A stretch of 43,458 nt of DNA from JBAXZR01 sp041670165 (GTDB taxonomy: Bacteria; Bacillota; Clostridia; Christensenellales; UBA1242). A program made the translations under genes and the position numbers. Below the pieces are notes generated by a model, which was not told the DNA's origin, made no database searches, and was given only the letters and a program-made list of their open reading frames with translations. The DNA is taken from the NCBI GenBank assembly GCA_041670165.1, contig JBAXZR010000009.1:1-43458 (forward strand), read 5' to 3'. This document shows positions 21,973 to 30,024 of this stretch, piece by piece (positions within the stretch are counted from its first letter, which is position 1; each line of letters begins with the position of its first letter).

Positions 21973-23322
21973 ATGGAAGATTTTCAATTACTATGGGAAA
22001 AAGTTGTTGCACTCTTAGAGCTTAAAGTTTCTGCAGTATCGTTTGATTTATGGATTAAACCAATAAAACCATACCTTGCTTCAGACAAAAAAAGTCTTTT
22101 GCTTGTTGCAAACACACTTTCAGCAAAAAGCCAACTTGTGAAAAATCACAAAAATCAAATTGCTGAAACCTTAGCAGAAGTAGCTAATGAAGAAATTCAA
22201 TTTCAAATTCTACACACAAAAGAATATGAAGAAATGAAAGAGAAAGAAATTGCTGAAGTTAACAACGGTGAAGTTTTTGTTGCTGAAGTAAAAAATCCTT
22301 TCAATCCAAAATATACTTTTGAAAACTTTGTTGTTGGCAAAAGCAATCAATTTGTTTATGCGGCTTGTCACGCAGTTGCAGAAAATCCGGGAACAAAGTT
22401 TAACCCACTCTTTATCTATGGTGGTGTTGGGCTTGGCAAAACTCACCTTCTTCATGCAATTGGAAACTATCTAACAAGCAATGCTTCTGACAAAAAAGTT
22501 CAATATGCAACTTGTGAAAAATTTACAAATGATTATATTGATTCAATAAGAAACAATCGCGGAGCAATCAACTCAAGTTTCAGAGAAAAGTATCGCAATG
22601 TTGATGTTTTAATGGTTGATGACATGCAATTCATTTCAAACAAAACAAGCACTCAAGAAGAATTTTTTCACACTTTCAATGACCTTTTTCAAATGGGCAA
22701 ACAAATCATCATTTCCAGTGATCGCCCACCAAAAGAAATTTCAACACTTGAAGACAGACTTCGTTCAAGATTTGCTAGTGGTCTAATTCAAGACATTCAA
22801 TCACCAGATTTTGAAACTAGAGTTGCAATTCTAAGAAAAAAGGCTGAACTTGAAAAGTTTAAACTTGATGATGATGTAATTGATTATATAGCTCAAAAAG
22901 TTAACACAAACATTCGTGAAATGGAAGGCATACTTTCAAAAGTTTTCTTTTTTGCAAGTTTGCTTGGAAAAAAGAGTGCATCAATGGACGAAGCATATGA
23001 AGCAATGAAAGAGCATGAAGATGTTCGCAAAGACAACATAACACCTCAAACAATAATTAGTGCTGTTTGCGACTATTTTGAAGTAACAAAAGAAGATATA
23101 ACAGGCAAAAAGAAAACAAAAGACAAGGTTGAACCAAGAATGATTGCAATTTATCTTATTTGCGAAATTTTAAATTTGCCACTTATTGCAATTGGAAAAA
23201 TGTTTGGAAACAGAGATCACACAACAATTATGTACGCAAGGGACAAAATTTCACTTGAAAACAAAAACAACCAACGAATTTCAAGAGCAATTGAAGAAAT
23301 CAAAAACAAAATTAGCTACTAA
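21973..23322 (+). CDS. dnaA: Chromosomal replication initiator protein DnaA
   Basis: The protein is 449 aa, normal for the family. It binds DnaA boxes at oriC and opens the origin. Domain I (FQLLWEKVVALLELKVS, FDLWIKPIKPY) is followed by a short linker. Then comes the AAA+ domain with Walker A GGVGLGKTHL near residue 150, Walker B VLMVDDMQFI, and sensor sequences ISSDRPPKEI and LEDRLRSRFASGL. Domain IV ends with the box-binding signature GNRDHTTIMYARDKI. A TTG at 21952 is in frame, but the ATG at 21973 follows AAAGGTGG. The gene is separated from the DnaA-box region by the khpB-yidC-yidD-rnpA-rpmH block, so it is not in the usual dnaA-dnaN order. Confidence 0.97.
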   Translation: MEDFQLLWEKVVALLELKVSAVSFDLWIKPIKPYLASDKKSLLLVANTLSAKSQLVKNHKNQIAETLAEVANEEIQFQILHTKEYEEMKEKEIAEVNNGEVFVAEVKNPFNPKYTFENFVVGKSNQFVYAACHAVAENPGTKFNPLFIYGGVGLGKTHLLHAIGNYLTSNASDKKVQYATCEKFTNDYIDSIRNNRGAINSSFREKYRNVDVLMVDDMQFISNKTSTQEEFFHTFNDLFQMGKQIIISSDRPPKEISTLEDRLRSRFASGLIQDIQSPDFETRVAILRKKAELEKFKLDDDVIDYIAQKVNTNIREMEGILSKVFFFASLLGKKSASMDEAYEAMKEHEDVRKDNITPQTIISAVCDYFEVTKEDITGKKKTKDKVEPRMIAIYLICEILNLPLIAIGKMFGNRDHTTIMYARDKISLENKNNQRISRAIEEIKNKISY

Positions 23323-23326
23323 AAAA

Positions 23327-23347
23327 CCAGCTTCCGCTGTTTTTTTT
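23327..23347 (+). terminator. dnaA terminator
   Basis: CAGC-TTCC-GCTG hairpin, extendable by flanking A/T pairs, followed by T8, five bases after the stop codon. Confidence 0.75.
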
Positions 23348-23550
23348 CTTTTTTATAAAATCTTTTTTTTATAAACTAATGATAAATTTTTGATAACCAA
23401 AGTTAAATAAACAATCACAATAGCTTACAAATTTATAAGCTATTGTTAAATAAAACGAATTATTAATTTTTAAGCTTTTTAAAAAACCGATTCTAGAGTT
23501 TTGCGTTTTTATTTACAAAAAAAATTTGCGTTTTATTAAATTATATTACA

Positions 23551-23579
23551 AAAAAAACCGCTAGGATTAGTAGCGGTTT
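23551..23579 (-). terminator. Terminator of the rpmH-khpB operon
   Basis: On the minus strand AAACCGCTA pairs with TAGCGGTTT around a 7-nt loop, followed by T8, nine bases after the khpB stop codon. It faces the dnaA terminator. Confidence 0.85.
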
Positions 23580-23587
23580 AATTTAAT

Positions 23588-24304
23588 CTATTTTGCGTTT
23601 TTGGGAGTGATTACAATAAAGCGGTTTGGTTCTTCACCTTCACTTGTTGTGTCAATGTTCTCATCATTTTGAAGAGCAGTATGAATAATCTTTCGTTCAT
23701 ATGAATTCATTGGTTCAAGTTTGATTATTCTTCCAAATTCTTTTGCTCTTTCTGCTTGTCTTATGGCAAGTTCAGAAAGTTGAATTTCTCGTTGTTCTTT
23801 GTAATGATCAATGTTCAAAAGAACTTTTCCAACGCTTCTATCTTCTCTTGATTCAATAACTGAAACCAAGAATTGAATGGCATAAAGTGTTTCACCACGG
23901 TAGCCAATAAGAGCTGAAAGATTTTGTCCAGTAATATCAAAGAAAATATCTTTTCCATTAAAGTTTACTTCAATTTCAGCAGTTAGTGAAAGCTCTTTCA
24001 AAAGTCCAAGCAAAAATTCTTTTCCTTTTTCTCCACTTTTCACATTTTCATTTTTTTCTTCAATTTTATTTTCTTTAACAATATCTTTTTTAAGTTCTTC
24101 TTTTTCGTCTTTTATAATTTTTTCAAATTTCTTATATTTAGAAACACAGTCTTCAGAAATTTTAACAAAAACTTTTGCTTTTTTAAAAAATCCGCCTTCT
24201 TCCAAAATTGTAATATCAACATCTTCTCTTACTGCCTTAAGTTCAAGCAGTGCATTTTCAATTGCAACTTCAATGTTTTTCCCAGTTGTTTCAACTTGTA
24301 ACAT
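23588..24304 (-). CDS. khpB: RNA-binding protein KhpB (Jag/EloR)
   Basis: The protein is 238 aa. The order is the Jag-N domain (MLQVETTGKNIEVAIENALLEL, GGFFKKAKVFV), a Lys/Glu-rich linker (about 70-110), a KH domain (FFDITGQNLSALIGYRGETLYAIQFLV) and an R3H domain (ELAIRQAERAKEFGRIIKLEPMNSYERKIIH). The protein binds RNA and, in Gram-positive bacteria, affects cell elongation and division together with KhpA. A start at 24337 overlapping yidC is in frame, but the ATG at 24304 has a perfect GGAGG at 8 nt. It is the last gene of the rpmH-rnpA-yidD-yidC-khpB operon, in the order usual for Bacillota. Confidence 0.93.
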   Translation of the reverse strand: MLQVETTGKNIEVAIENALLELKAVREDVDITILEEGGFFKKAKVFVKISEDCVSKYKKFEKIIKDEKEELKKDIVKENKIEEKNENVKSGEKGKEFLLGLLKELSLTAEIEVNFNGKDIFFDITGQNLSALIGYRGETLYAIQFLVSVIESREDRSVGKVLLNIDHYKEQREIQLSELAIRQAERAKEFGRIIKLEPMNSYERKIIHTALQNDENIDTTSEGEEPNRFIVITPKNAK

Positions 24305-24333
24305 ATTTTTATCCTCCACTTCTTTCATCAGTT

Positions 24334-25350
24334 TCATTTATTTCTTGAATATGTAGGTTCGATTGTAACTGCATTTTTTTCAATTTTTCTTTGTTCCATT
24401 TTGTCAACTAAATAATTGAGCAATGGAGTTGTTGCAAGCCCAAACAAAGAGCCTGTTATGATATAAAGACCAAAGGCAGCATTGAATTGGAATGTTATAT
24501 ATGCCATAAGAAGTGGCAAAAGCACAAACATAAGTTTTCCTTGTGGATTTTTAACTTGTTCAGATGCTTTTGCACTCTTTTTAATTGAGCTTTGAGCAAA
24601 GAATAATGAAAGGAAGCTAAGCCCAGCAGACAAAATGACTAAAATAAAATATCCGTTAGCACTTCCAACAGATTCTCTTAGTGGATCCATTATTTTGTTA
24701 TATAAAACTCTTTCAGCCTCAATGTCAATTTCAGCAGAATTCAATTTTGCAATTTTGTTATATTCATCAAAAGTTGGAATACTGCTTGTGAAAGGATTGT
24801 CGCTTTGCCAAACATTTTTAATCCAAAGCCAAGAATATTTATTTGAAATTAATTCATATTCATTTTTAACAGCCTCATTAGCTGCTTCTTCAGAAATGCT
24901 TAACTCAGCTTGATAGGCAGTTTTAAGCTGATCATACTGCTCATAAATTTTGAATTCAGCTATTTTGTTGAGTCCTGTAAAAAGTGTTAAAAACACAACA
25001 AATGTAATAATTAAATTTGCAAAAATAACTCCGCAAGAACCAACGACATTATAATTATGTTTTTTGTATAGTTCCATTTGTTTTTGATTTAAAAGCTCTT
25101 TGTTGTTTCCATACTTTTGTTGAATTTCTTGAAGTTCAGGTTGAATAATCTTTTGCATCTTTGCATTTACTCTTGCAAATTTTTTATTGAAAAAATCTAG
25201 TGGACTAAGCACAAGCTTAAGGGCAAGCGTAAAAAGAATGATTGCCCAAGCATAGTTAGGAATCACTTTTTCAAATGCAAAAATGATACTTTCCCAGAGT
25301 CCAGTAGGCTGAGCAACCAAGGCTGACGAAAATAAATTTAAAAAAGCCAT
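24334..25350 (-). CDS. yidC: Membrane protein insertase YidC (SpoIIIJ/OxaI family)
   Basis: The protein is 338 aa. It inserts membrane proteins, with or without SecYEG. The hydrophobic segments are typical: NYAWAIILFTLALKLVLSPL with the following positively charged cytoplasmic hairpin (FNKKFARVNAKMQKIIQPELQEIQQKYG), GVIFANLIITFVVFLTLFTGL, and a C-terminal pair (KLMFVLLPLLMAYITFQF, GLYIITGSLFGLATTPLLNYL). A longer extracytoplasmic loop, about residues 130-205, separates helices two and three. No lipobox Cys is present at the N-terminus, unlike many Gram-positive YidC proteins. The SD is AAAGGAG. The start overlaps the end of yidD by 13 nt. Confidence 0.95.
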   Translation of the reverse strand: MAFLNLFSSALVAQPTGLWESIIFAFEKVIPNYAWAIILFTLALKLVLSPLDFFNKKFARVNAKMQKIIQPELQEIQQKYGNNKELLNQKQMELYKKHNYNVVGSCGVIFANLIITFVVFLTLFTGLNKIAEFKIYEQYDQLKTAYQAELSISEEAANEAVKNEYELISNKYSWLWIKNVWQSDNPFTSSIPTFDEYNKIAKLNSAEIDIEAERVLYNKIMDPLRESVGSANGYFILVILSAGLSFLSLFFAQSSIKKSAKASEQVKNPQGKLMFVLLPLLMAYITFQFNAAFGLYIITGSLFGLATTPLLNYLVDKMEQRKIEKNAVTIEPTYSRNK

Positions 25351-25613
25351 TTTTTATCTCCTTTAATATTTAATGGAACAGGGTCAAAACCTCCCCTACT
25401 TCTTGGATTACATCTAACAAGTCTTTTAAATGTAAGAATAAGTCCGTAAAAAATACCAAATTCTTCAATTGCTTTTAAAGCATAACTTGAACAGGTTGGA
25501 ACAAAGCAACAAGACGACGGCAAAATTGGTGAAATCAAAAATTTGTAAAACCAAATTAAGCCAATTCCAATAAGTTCAAATGGAAAAAAAATTATTTTTT
25601 TAAACTTTGTCAT
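25338..25613 (-). CDS. yidD: Membrane protein insertion efficiency factor YidD
   Basis: The protein is 91 aa. It shows the family pattern: an amphipathic N-terminus (FELIGIGLIWFYKFLISPIL), the conserved PTCSSYALKAIEEFG, and RCNPRSRGGFDPVP. It is associated with the inner membrane and helps YidC-dependent insertion. It overlaps rnpA by 14 nt upstream and yidC by 13 nt downstream, so translation is probably coupled. Confidence 0.95.
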   Translation of the reverse strand: MTKFKKIIFFPFELIGIGLIWFYKFLISPILPSSCCFVPTCSSYALKAIEEFGIFYGLILTFKRLVRCNPRSRGGFDPVPLNIKGDKKWLF

Positions 25614-25947
25614 GAAACAAACCTGCCTTTATGACTGCTTGTTCCATAGACGACCTAACTTCTTCAAAAGATTGTTTTTCAATACCTTCTCTTGCAATGA
25701 AAACATAATTGTAACCAAAGTCAACTTTTCCTAAAAGTGATTTAAAGCTTTCTCTCATGCGTCTTTTAACTTTGTTTCTAACAACAGCATTTCCAATTTT
25801 TTTACTAATAGAAAAACCAATTTTTGGAGTTGATAATTTTGTTTTAACAAAAACAAGAGTGATTGTCTTTAAAAAACTCTTGTTCCCTTTTCTGTACACA
25901 AAGTTGAATTGTGATTTTTTTTTAAGTCTAAATTTTTTTGGTAGCAC
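25600..25947 (-). CDS. rnpA: Ribonuclease P protein component
   Basis: The protein is 115 aa. It is the protein subunit of RNase P, which with the catalytic RNA trims tRNA 5' leaders. It shows KKFRLKKKSQFNFVYRKG at the start, the KIGFSISKKIGNAVVRNKVKRRMRE RNA-binding signature in the middle and NYVFIAREG near the end. The start is GTG, preceded by AGGGGGT. It follows rpmH after 63 nt in the same operon. Confidence 0.96.
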   Translation of the reverse strand: MLPKKFRLKKKSQFNFVYRKGNKSFLKTITLVFVKTKLSTPKIGFSISKKIGNAVVRNKVKRRMRESFKSLLGKVDFGYNYVFIAREGIEKQSFEEVRSSMEQAVIKAGLFHDKV

Positions 25948-26010
25948 AAAACCCCCTGATTTTCAATTAAGATAAAACCTAATTGAATGCACAAAAAGCA
26001 CTGCTAAAAA

Positions 26011-26145
26011 TTAAACAGTGAGATTTTTTCTACCACGAGCTCTTCTTCTCTTTAACACATTTCTTCCGCTTTTAGTTTTCATTCTTTCGCGAAAACCATG
26101 AACTTTGTTTCTAATTCTCTTTTTTGGTTGGAATGTTTGTTTCAT
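26011..26145 (-). CDS. rpmH: 50S ribosomal protein L34
   Basis: The protein is 44 aa, the standard length. It starts MKQTFQPKKRIRNKVHGFRE, continues with RMKTKSGRNVLKRRRARGRK and ends NLTV. It is a small basic protein of the large subunit. The SD GAGGAGA lies 6-7 nt before the ATG. It is the first gene of the operon, read away from the DnaA-box region, as in most Bacillota. Confidence 0.97.
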   Translation of the reverse strand: MKQTFQPKKRIRNKVHGFRERMKTKSGRNVLKRRRARGRKNLTV

Positions 26146-26208
26146 AAAATTCTCCTCTTTATTTACTCTTGCGTCTAACGCTAACAATCAATATTGCAAG
26201 TAATCGGT

Positions 26209-26237
26209 ATTATATTTCATAACAAGCTTATTGTCAA
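26209..26237 (-). promoter_or_regulatory. rpmH operon promoter
   Basis: Minus strand TTGACA (26232-26237), 17-bp spacer, TATAAT (26209-26214), a full consensus. The leader of about 57 nt contains a short GCGT-TAG-ACGC hairpin and the SD. Confidence 0.85.
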
Positions 26238-26546
26238 CCATTACAAGGCAAAAAAGACATTTAAAACAACAATTTTCCTTTAGTCTACAAAAAAAATGCA
26301 TTGAAAAAAATAAACAAGTTAATAATCGTTATAATGAACTAAATTTTGACACACAAATATTGATTTTTACTAAATCAAAATTTTGTCAGAATTTTATTTA
26401 TTTTTAAATTTCAAATTTTTTTATGTCAAGTTACACTTAGCAATAACACTCTCAAAAAAATTACTAATCATTATTCATTACAATAAAAAATCAATTAAAT
26501 TTATAATTCAATTTTTTTATAACAACTCTCATAGATTAAAAAGGGG

Positions 26547-26555
26547 TTATACACA
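26547..26555 (+). promoter_or_regulatory. DnaA box (one mismatch)
   Basis: TTATACACA, one change from TTATCCACA. Confidence 0.6.
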
Positions 26556-26614
26556 ATAAAAATAACAAAATGTTAATTTTTTGTGCACTATTTCTTGTTT
26601 TATAAACATTGTCA

Positions 26615-26623
26615 TGTGGATAG
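26615..26623 (-). promoter_or_regulatory. DnaA box (one mismatch)
   Basis: TGTGGATAG, i.e. CTATCCACA on the minus strand, one change from the consensus. Confidence 0.6.
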
Positions 26624-26666
26624 TTTTTTCTTTATTTCAAAGGCAAAAATGCAAAGCTTTAACCAT

Positions 26667-26675
26667 TTATCCACA
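26667..26675 (+). promoter_or_regulatory. DnaA box (perfect)
   Basis: TTATCCACA, an exact consensus match. Confidence 0.8.
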
Positions 26676-26821
26676 ATTTAACAAAGACTACTAATAATCC
26701 TATTATTTAAATATTAACTATAATATTAACTAAGTATGAAAAAAAAATTAGACAAAAATCGTAATTTTAATTAAAAAACAACCAAAAAAATGAATTTTTT
26801 ACAATAATCATTTTTTAAACA

Positions 26822-26850
26822 TTGACAAATCAAAAAAAATTGGTTAATAT
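26822..26850 (+). promoter_or_regulatory. dnaN promoter
   Basis: TTGACA (26822-26827), 17-bp spacer, TAATAT (26845-26850). The leader of about 34 nt ends in AGGGGGAAA. Confidence 0.75.
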
Positions 26851-26890
26851 ACTCATTAATTACAGAACAACACTCGTAGGGGGAAAAAAA

Positions 26891-27994
26891 ATGCATGTAA
26901 TTTGTGAAGGACTTGATTTATCTGAAGCAATAATCAAGGTTTCAAAAGCTATTTCAGGTAAAAGTACAAATCCTATTTTGGAAGGAATAAAGCTTACAGC
27001 AGCTTATAATGAGCTTACACTTGCAGCAACTGACCTTGAGCTTGCAATTGAAAAAAAGATTAAAGCTGATATAAAAATTGAAGGTGAAACAATCATACCT
27101 GGAAAATTTTTCAGTGATTTTGTAAAAAAGCTCACTAATGAACAAATTGAACTCATTTTAAGTGAAAAAAATCAACTTACAATTAAATATGGTGACAACG
27201 AAAGTCAAATTCAGTGTTTTAGTTCAACTGAATATCCAGTTCTCAAAAAAATTGATAGCGGAGAATTTTTTGCTCTTTCTCAATTTGATTTGAAAAATTT
27301 AATTAAAAAAAGTATTTTTTCTGTTGCAATTGATGATTCAAGACCAATACTTAAAGGTTGTCTTTTTGAAATTGAGCAACAAATGGTTTCTGCAGTTTCA
27401 TTAGATGGTTACAGACTTGCATTAGTGAAGAAAAACCTTGTTGAATGCACAATTAAAAATAATGTAATTATTCCATCAAGAAGTTTAAATGAAATTTCAA
27501 ACATACTTTCAGACACTGATGAAATTGTTAATGTTTATGTTCAAAAAAATTATATGATGGTTGATCTTAAAAACACAAAAGTGATAACAAGACTTCTTGA
27601 AGGTGAATTTCTTGCTTACAAACAAATTATTGCAAAAGACTTTTCAAGTATAATTAGCATCAACAAATCTCAATTTGAAGATAGCCTTGAAAGAGTTTCA
27701 CTTCTTTCTCGTATTGGACAAAACAATCTTGTTAAACTTGAACTAAAAGAAAACACAATGGTTTTAACAAGCAATTCTGAGATTGGAAAAATCGAGGAAA
27801 TTTTGCCAATTAACTTCAGTGGAAAAGAACTTTCAATTGCTTTTAATGCTCGTTACTTTTTGGAAGCAATGCGTGTTATTGATGAAGAAACAATCAAAAT
27901 CAAATTTAACTCACCAAATAATCCTTGTATAATCACAGCAATGGAATCAGATGAATTTTTGTATCTCATTCTTCCAGTTCGCATGATAAACTAA
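26891..27994 (+). CDS. dnaN: DNA polymerase III sliding clamp, beta subunit
   Basis: The protein is 367 aa, normal length. It forms the ring that tethers the replicative polymerase to DNA. Three clamp domains can be followed: MHVICEGLDLSEAIIKVSKAISGKSTNPILEGI with LAATDLELAI; EFFALSQFDLKNLIKKSIFSVA with SLDGYRLALV; and a C-terminal domain ending in the conserved LYLILPVRM. An in-frame start at 26822 lies in the promoter. The ATG at 26891 follows AGGGGGAAAA. A dispersed repeat follows 8 nt after the stop codon and likely terminates the transcript. Confidence 0.97.
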   Translation: MHVICEGLDLSEAIIKVSKAISGKSTNPILEGIKLTAAYNELTLAATDLELAIEKKIKADIKIEGETIIPGKFFSDFVKKLTNEQIELILSEKNQLTIKYGDNESQIQCFSSTEYPVLKKIDSGEFFALSQFDLKNLIKKSIFSVAIDDSRPILKGCLFEIEQQMVSAVSLDGYRLALVKKNLVECTIKNNVIIPSRSLNEISNILSDTDEIVNVYVQKNYMMVDLKNTKVITRLLEGEFLAYKQIIAKDFSSIISINKSQFEDSLERVSLLSRIGQNNLVKLELKENTMVLTSNSEIGKIEEILPINFSGKELSIAFNARYFLEAMRVIDEETIKIKFNSPNNPCIITAMESDEFLYLILPVRMIN

Positions 27995-28002
27995 TAAAAA
28001 TA

Positions 28003-28175
28003 TTGGGGTGACACCAAAAAAATAGCAGGTACGCAAAATAAAATTTTGCTAACTTGCTTTTTTGTTTTCTCCCAACTCCCCTTCCTTTAAAAGTGTTCGT
28101 TCAAAAAAAAATTACGGTTGAACTAAATTCAACTTTTTTTTGAACTCCAAATTTAACTGGAATGGTATAAATTCT
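28003..28175 (+). repeat. Dispersed structured repeat, copy 3
   Basis: TTGGGGTGACACC boundary, hairpin 1 (GCAGGTACGCAAAAT with ATTTTGCTAACTTGC, then T7), linker TCTCCCAACTCCCC, hairpin 2 (GTTCGTTCAAAAA ... TTTTTTGAAC) with a perfect inner stem GTTGAA-CTAAA-TTCAAC. It lacks the heptads of copies 1 and 2 but keeps a degenerate closing motif CTGGAATGGTAT near 28157. It sits 8 nt after dnaN. Confidence 0.85.
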
Positions 28176-28264
28176 AATTTGAAATTAGCAAATGAAAATC
28201 AAATTTATAAAAAATAGCAGAGTCTTTACTTTGCCTAATAAAAATGTTTAATCAACTTTGTTTG

Positions 28265-28293
28265 TGGACAAATTTTGTTATGCGTGTTAAAAT
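28265..28293 (+). promoter_or_regulatory. mnmE promoter (leaderless)
   Basis: TGGACA (28265-28270), 17-bp spacer, TAAAAT (28288-28293), then 6 nt to the ATG. There is no SD. Confidence 0.6.
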
Positions 28294-28299
28294 TGAAAT

Positions 28300-29637
28300 A
28301 TGAAAACTGAAACAATTTGTGCCATTTCAACTCCAATTGGAATTGGCTCAGTTAGTATTGTAAAAATGAGTGGGGACAAATCTTTAGAAATTGCTTCCAA
28401 AATTTTTTCATCAAAAAATATAGACATTAATTATGTTGAACCAAGAAAAGCCATTTTAGGCAATTTTAAATATAAAGAAATTGTTGACAAGTGTATCTTG
28501 TTATATTTTAAATCTCCCTTTTCTTTCACTGGTGAAGATGTTGTTGAATTTCAATGTCATGGTGGAGTTTTTATTACGCAAAAAATTCTTGAAGCTTGCC
28601 TAGATAATGGTGCAATTTTAGCAACCAAAGGTGAATTTTCTAAGCGAGCTTTTCTAAACGGAAAAATTAGCCTTGATGAAGCTGAAGGAATAATTGACAC
28701 AATTAATGCTGAAAGTGAATCAGAGCTTCTCGTTAGTCAAAGGCTTCAAAAAGGAAATTTAAGAAAGCAAGTTGAACTTGTTCAAGATAACCTAACTTCA
28801 CTTCTTGCAAAAATTGATTTAAGCCTTGATTACCCAGAACATGATGATGAAGTCAGAGTTGCAAATGAATGCAAAAAAGTTGTTGACGAAACTAAAAACA
28901 AAATTGATTCTCTTTTAAAAACAGTTTTTTCAGGGCAAATAATTAGAAATGGAATTCAAGTTGCGATTATTGGAAAACCTAATGTTGGTAAAAGCAGTGT
29001 ACTCAATGCTCTAATTGGTTCGGAACGAGCAATTGTTTCTGATATAGCGGGGACAACAAGAGATATAGTTTCAGAAAGCATTTTGTATAACGGCATAAAA
29101 ATTAAATTTGCAGACACTGCAGGAATAAGAACTAGCAATGATACAATTGAGCGAATAGGAATTGAAAGAGCTAAAGAAGAAGCACAAAACTCTGATGTTG
29201 TTCTTGCAATTTTTGATGGTTCAAAATCACTTGATGATTATGATAAAGAAATTTTAGCAATTGCTGAACACAAAAAAAGTATAATTGTAGTTAATAAAAA
29301 TGATGAAGAACAAAAATTTGAAATTCCATCTGCAATTGTTGTTTCAGTCAAAACTGGAAAAAATCTTGAACTTATTAAAGAAAAAATTGTTTCATTTGTA
29401 ACTGAGTCCAAACTTGATTTAAGCGGAGAAGTTGTTGTAAACTCAAGACAAACAACAATCTTGGAAAATTGCAAACAAATTGTTTCAGAAATTGAAGATG
29501 CTCTTGAAGGGCAAACGCTTGATATAGTTGCCTTCCTAATCAAAAATTTGTGGAACGAAATTGGAAAAATAACTGGCAGAACAGAAAACGAAGAAATTAT
29601 TGATGAACTCTTTTCAAAATTCTGTTTAGGTAAATAA
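28300..29637 (+). CDS. mnmE: tRNA uridine-5-carboxymethylaminomethyl modification GTPase MnmE
   Basis: The protein is 445 aa. With MnmG it makes cmnm5U34 in the wobble position of several tRNAs. The N-terminal folate-binding domain (AISTPIGIGSVSIVKMSG, CHGGVFITQKILEACL, GEFSKRAFLNGKISLDEAEGI) is followed by the inserted G domain (AIIGKPNVGKSSVLNAL, DIAGTTRDIV, FADTAGIR, VVNKND) and a C-terminal helical domain ending in the invariant CxGK motif as FCLGK. The length is normal. The predicted mRNA is leaderless. It lies upstream of mnmG but is separated from it by 387 nt. Confidence 0.97.
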   Translation: MKTETICAISTPIGIGSVSIVKMSGDKSLEIASKIFSSKNIDINYVEPRKAILGNFKYKEIVDKCILLYFKSPFSFTGEDVVEFQCHGGVFITQKILEACLDNGAILATKGEFSKRAFLNGKISLDEAEGIIDTINAESESELLVSQRLQKGNLRKQVELVQDNLTSLLAKIDLSLDYPEHDDEVRVANECKKVVDETKNKIDSLLKTVFSGQIIRNGIQVAIIGKPNVGKSSVLNALIGSERAIVSDIAGTTRDIVSESILYNGIKIKFADTAGIRTSNDTIERIGIERAKEEAQNSDVVLAIFDGSKSLDDYDKEILAIAEHKKSIIVVNKNDEEQKFEIPSAIVVSVKTGKNLELIKEKIVSFVTESKLDLSGEVVVNSRQTTILENCKQIVSEIEDALEGQTLDIVAFLIKNLWNEIGKITGRTENEEIIDELFSKFCLGK

Positions 29638-30024
29638 TTTTAATAAAAATTAAGAAAAATGTCAAAAAAACACGAAAAAAGTCAAATATTTTGAAAAAAA
29701 ATTGAAAAGTTATTAAAATTTTATTTATTTAAACAATATTTCGTTCAAGTTTTAATCTTAGAAAAATATAAAATATTAAAGTGTAAAAAAATATTTAAAA
29801 AATTTTGATAGACTTTATTGATAAAATATATTAATAAATTCAAACTAATTATTTATAATACTTATTCTCAAATTATTATTTTTAAAAAAAATAAAAGTAA
29901 AATAATAAAGAAAATTTATAGAAAATATTAAAGATAGAAAAAATAAGGACTTAAAAATTTATTCCATATAAAAAATCTAATGCAAAAAAGTAGAAAGAAA
30001 ACTACAAATAAACAAAAGGAAAAA
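29638..30024 (+). other. Gene-free AT-rich spacer mnmE-mnmG with possible promoter
   Basis: This spacer is extremely A/T-rich with no open frame of note. A possible promoter for mnmG is TTGATA (29805-29810), 16-bp spacer, TATATT (29827-29832). I see no clear terminator. Confidence 0.35.

Larger units (their letters stand above)
26238..26821. other. Putative replication origin (oriC) between rpmH and dnaN
   Basis: This is a 0.6-kb, gene-free, very AT-rich spacer between divergent rpmH and dnaN. It holds one perfect DnaA box and two one-mismatch boxes within 130 bp, followed by a long A/T-rich stretch (26690-26820) that could be the unwinding element. Position and boxes match the Bacillota origin layout, except that dnaA itself is elsewhere. 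Confidence 0.7.

Noticed and set aside
28263..28271. DnaA-box-like TTGTCCACA in front of mnmE
   Set aside because: One mismatch and isolated. It overlaps the predicted -35 box of mnmE and is better explained as promoter sequence.
29638..30024. Possible structured RNA between mnmE and mnmG
   Set aside because: No GC-rich helices. The A/T runs pair with anything, so no supported structure.
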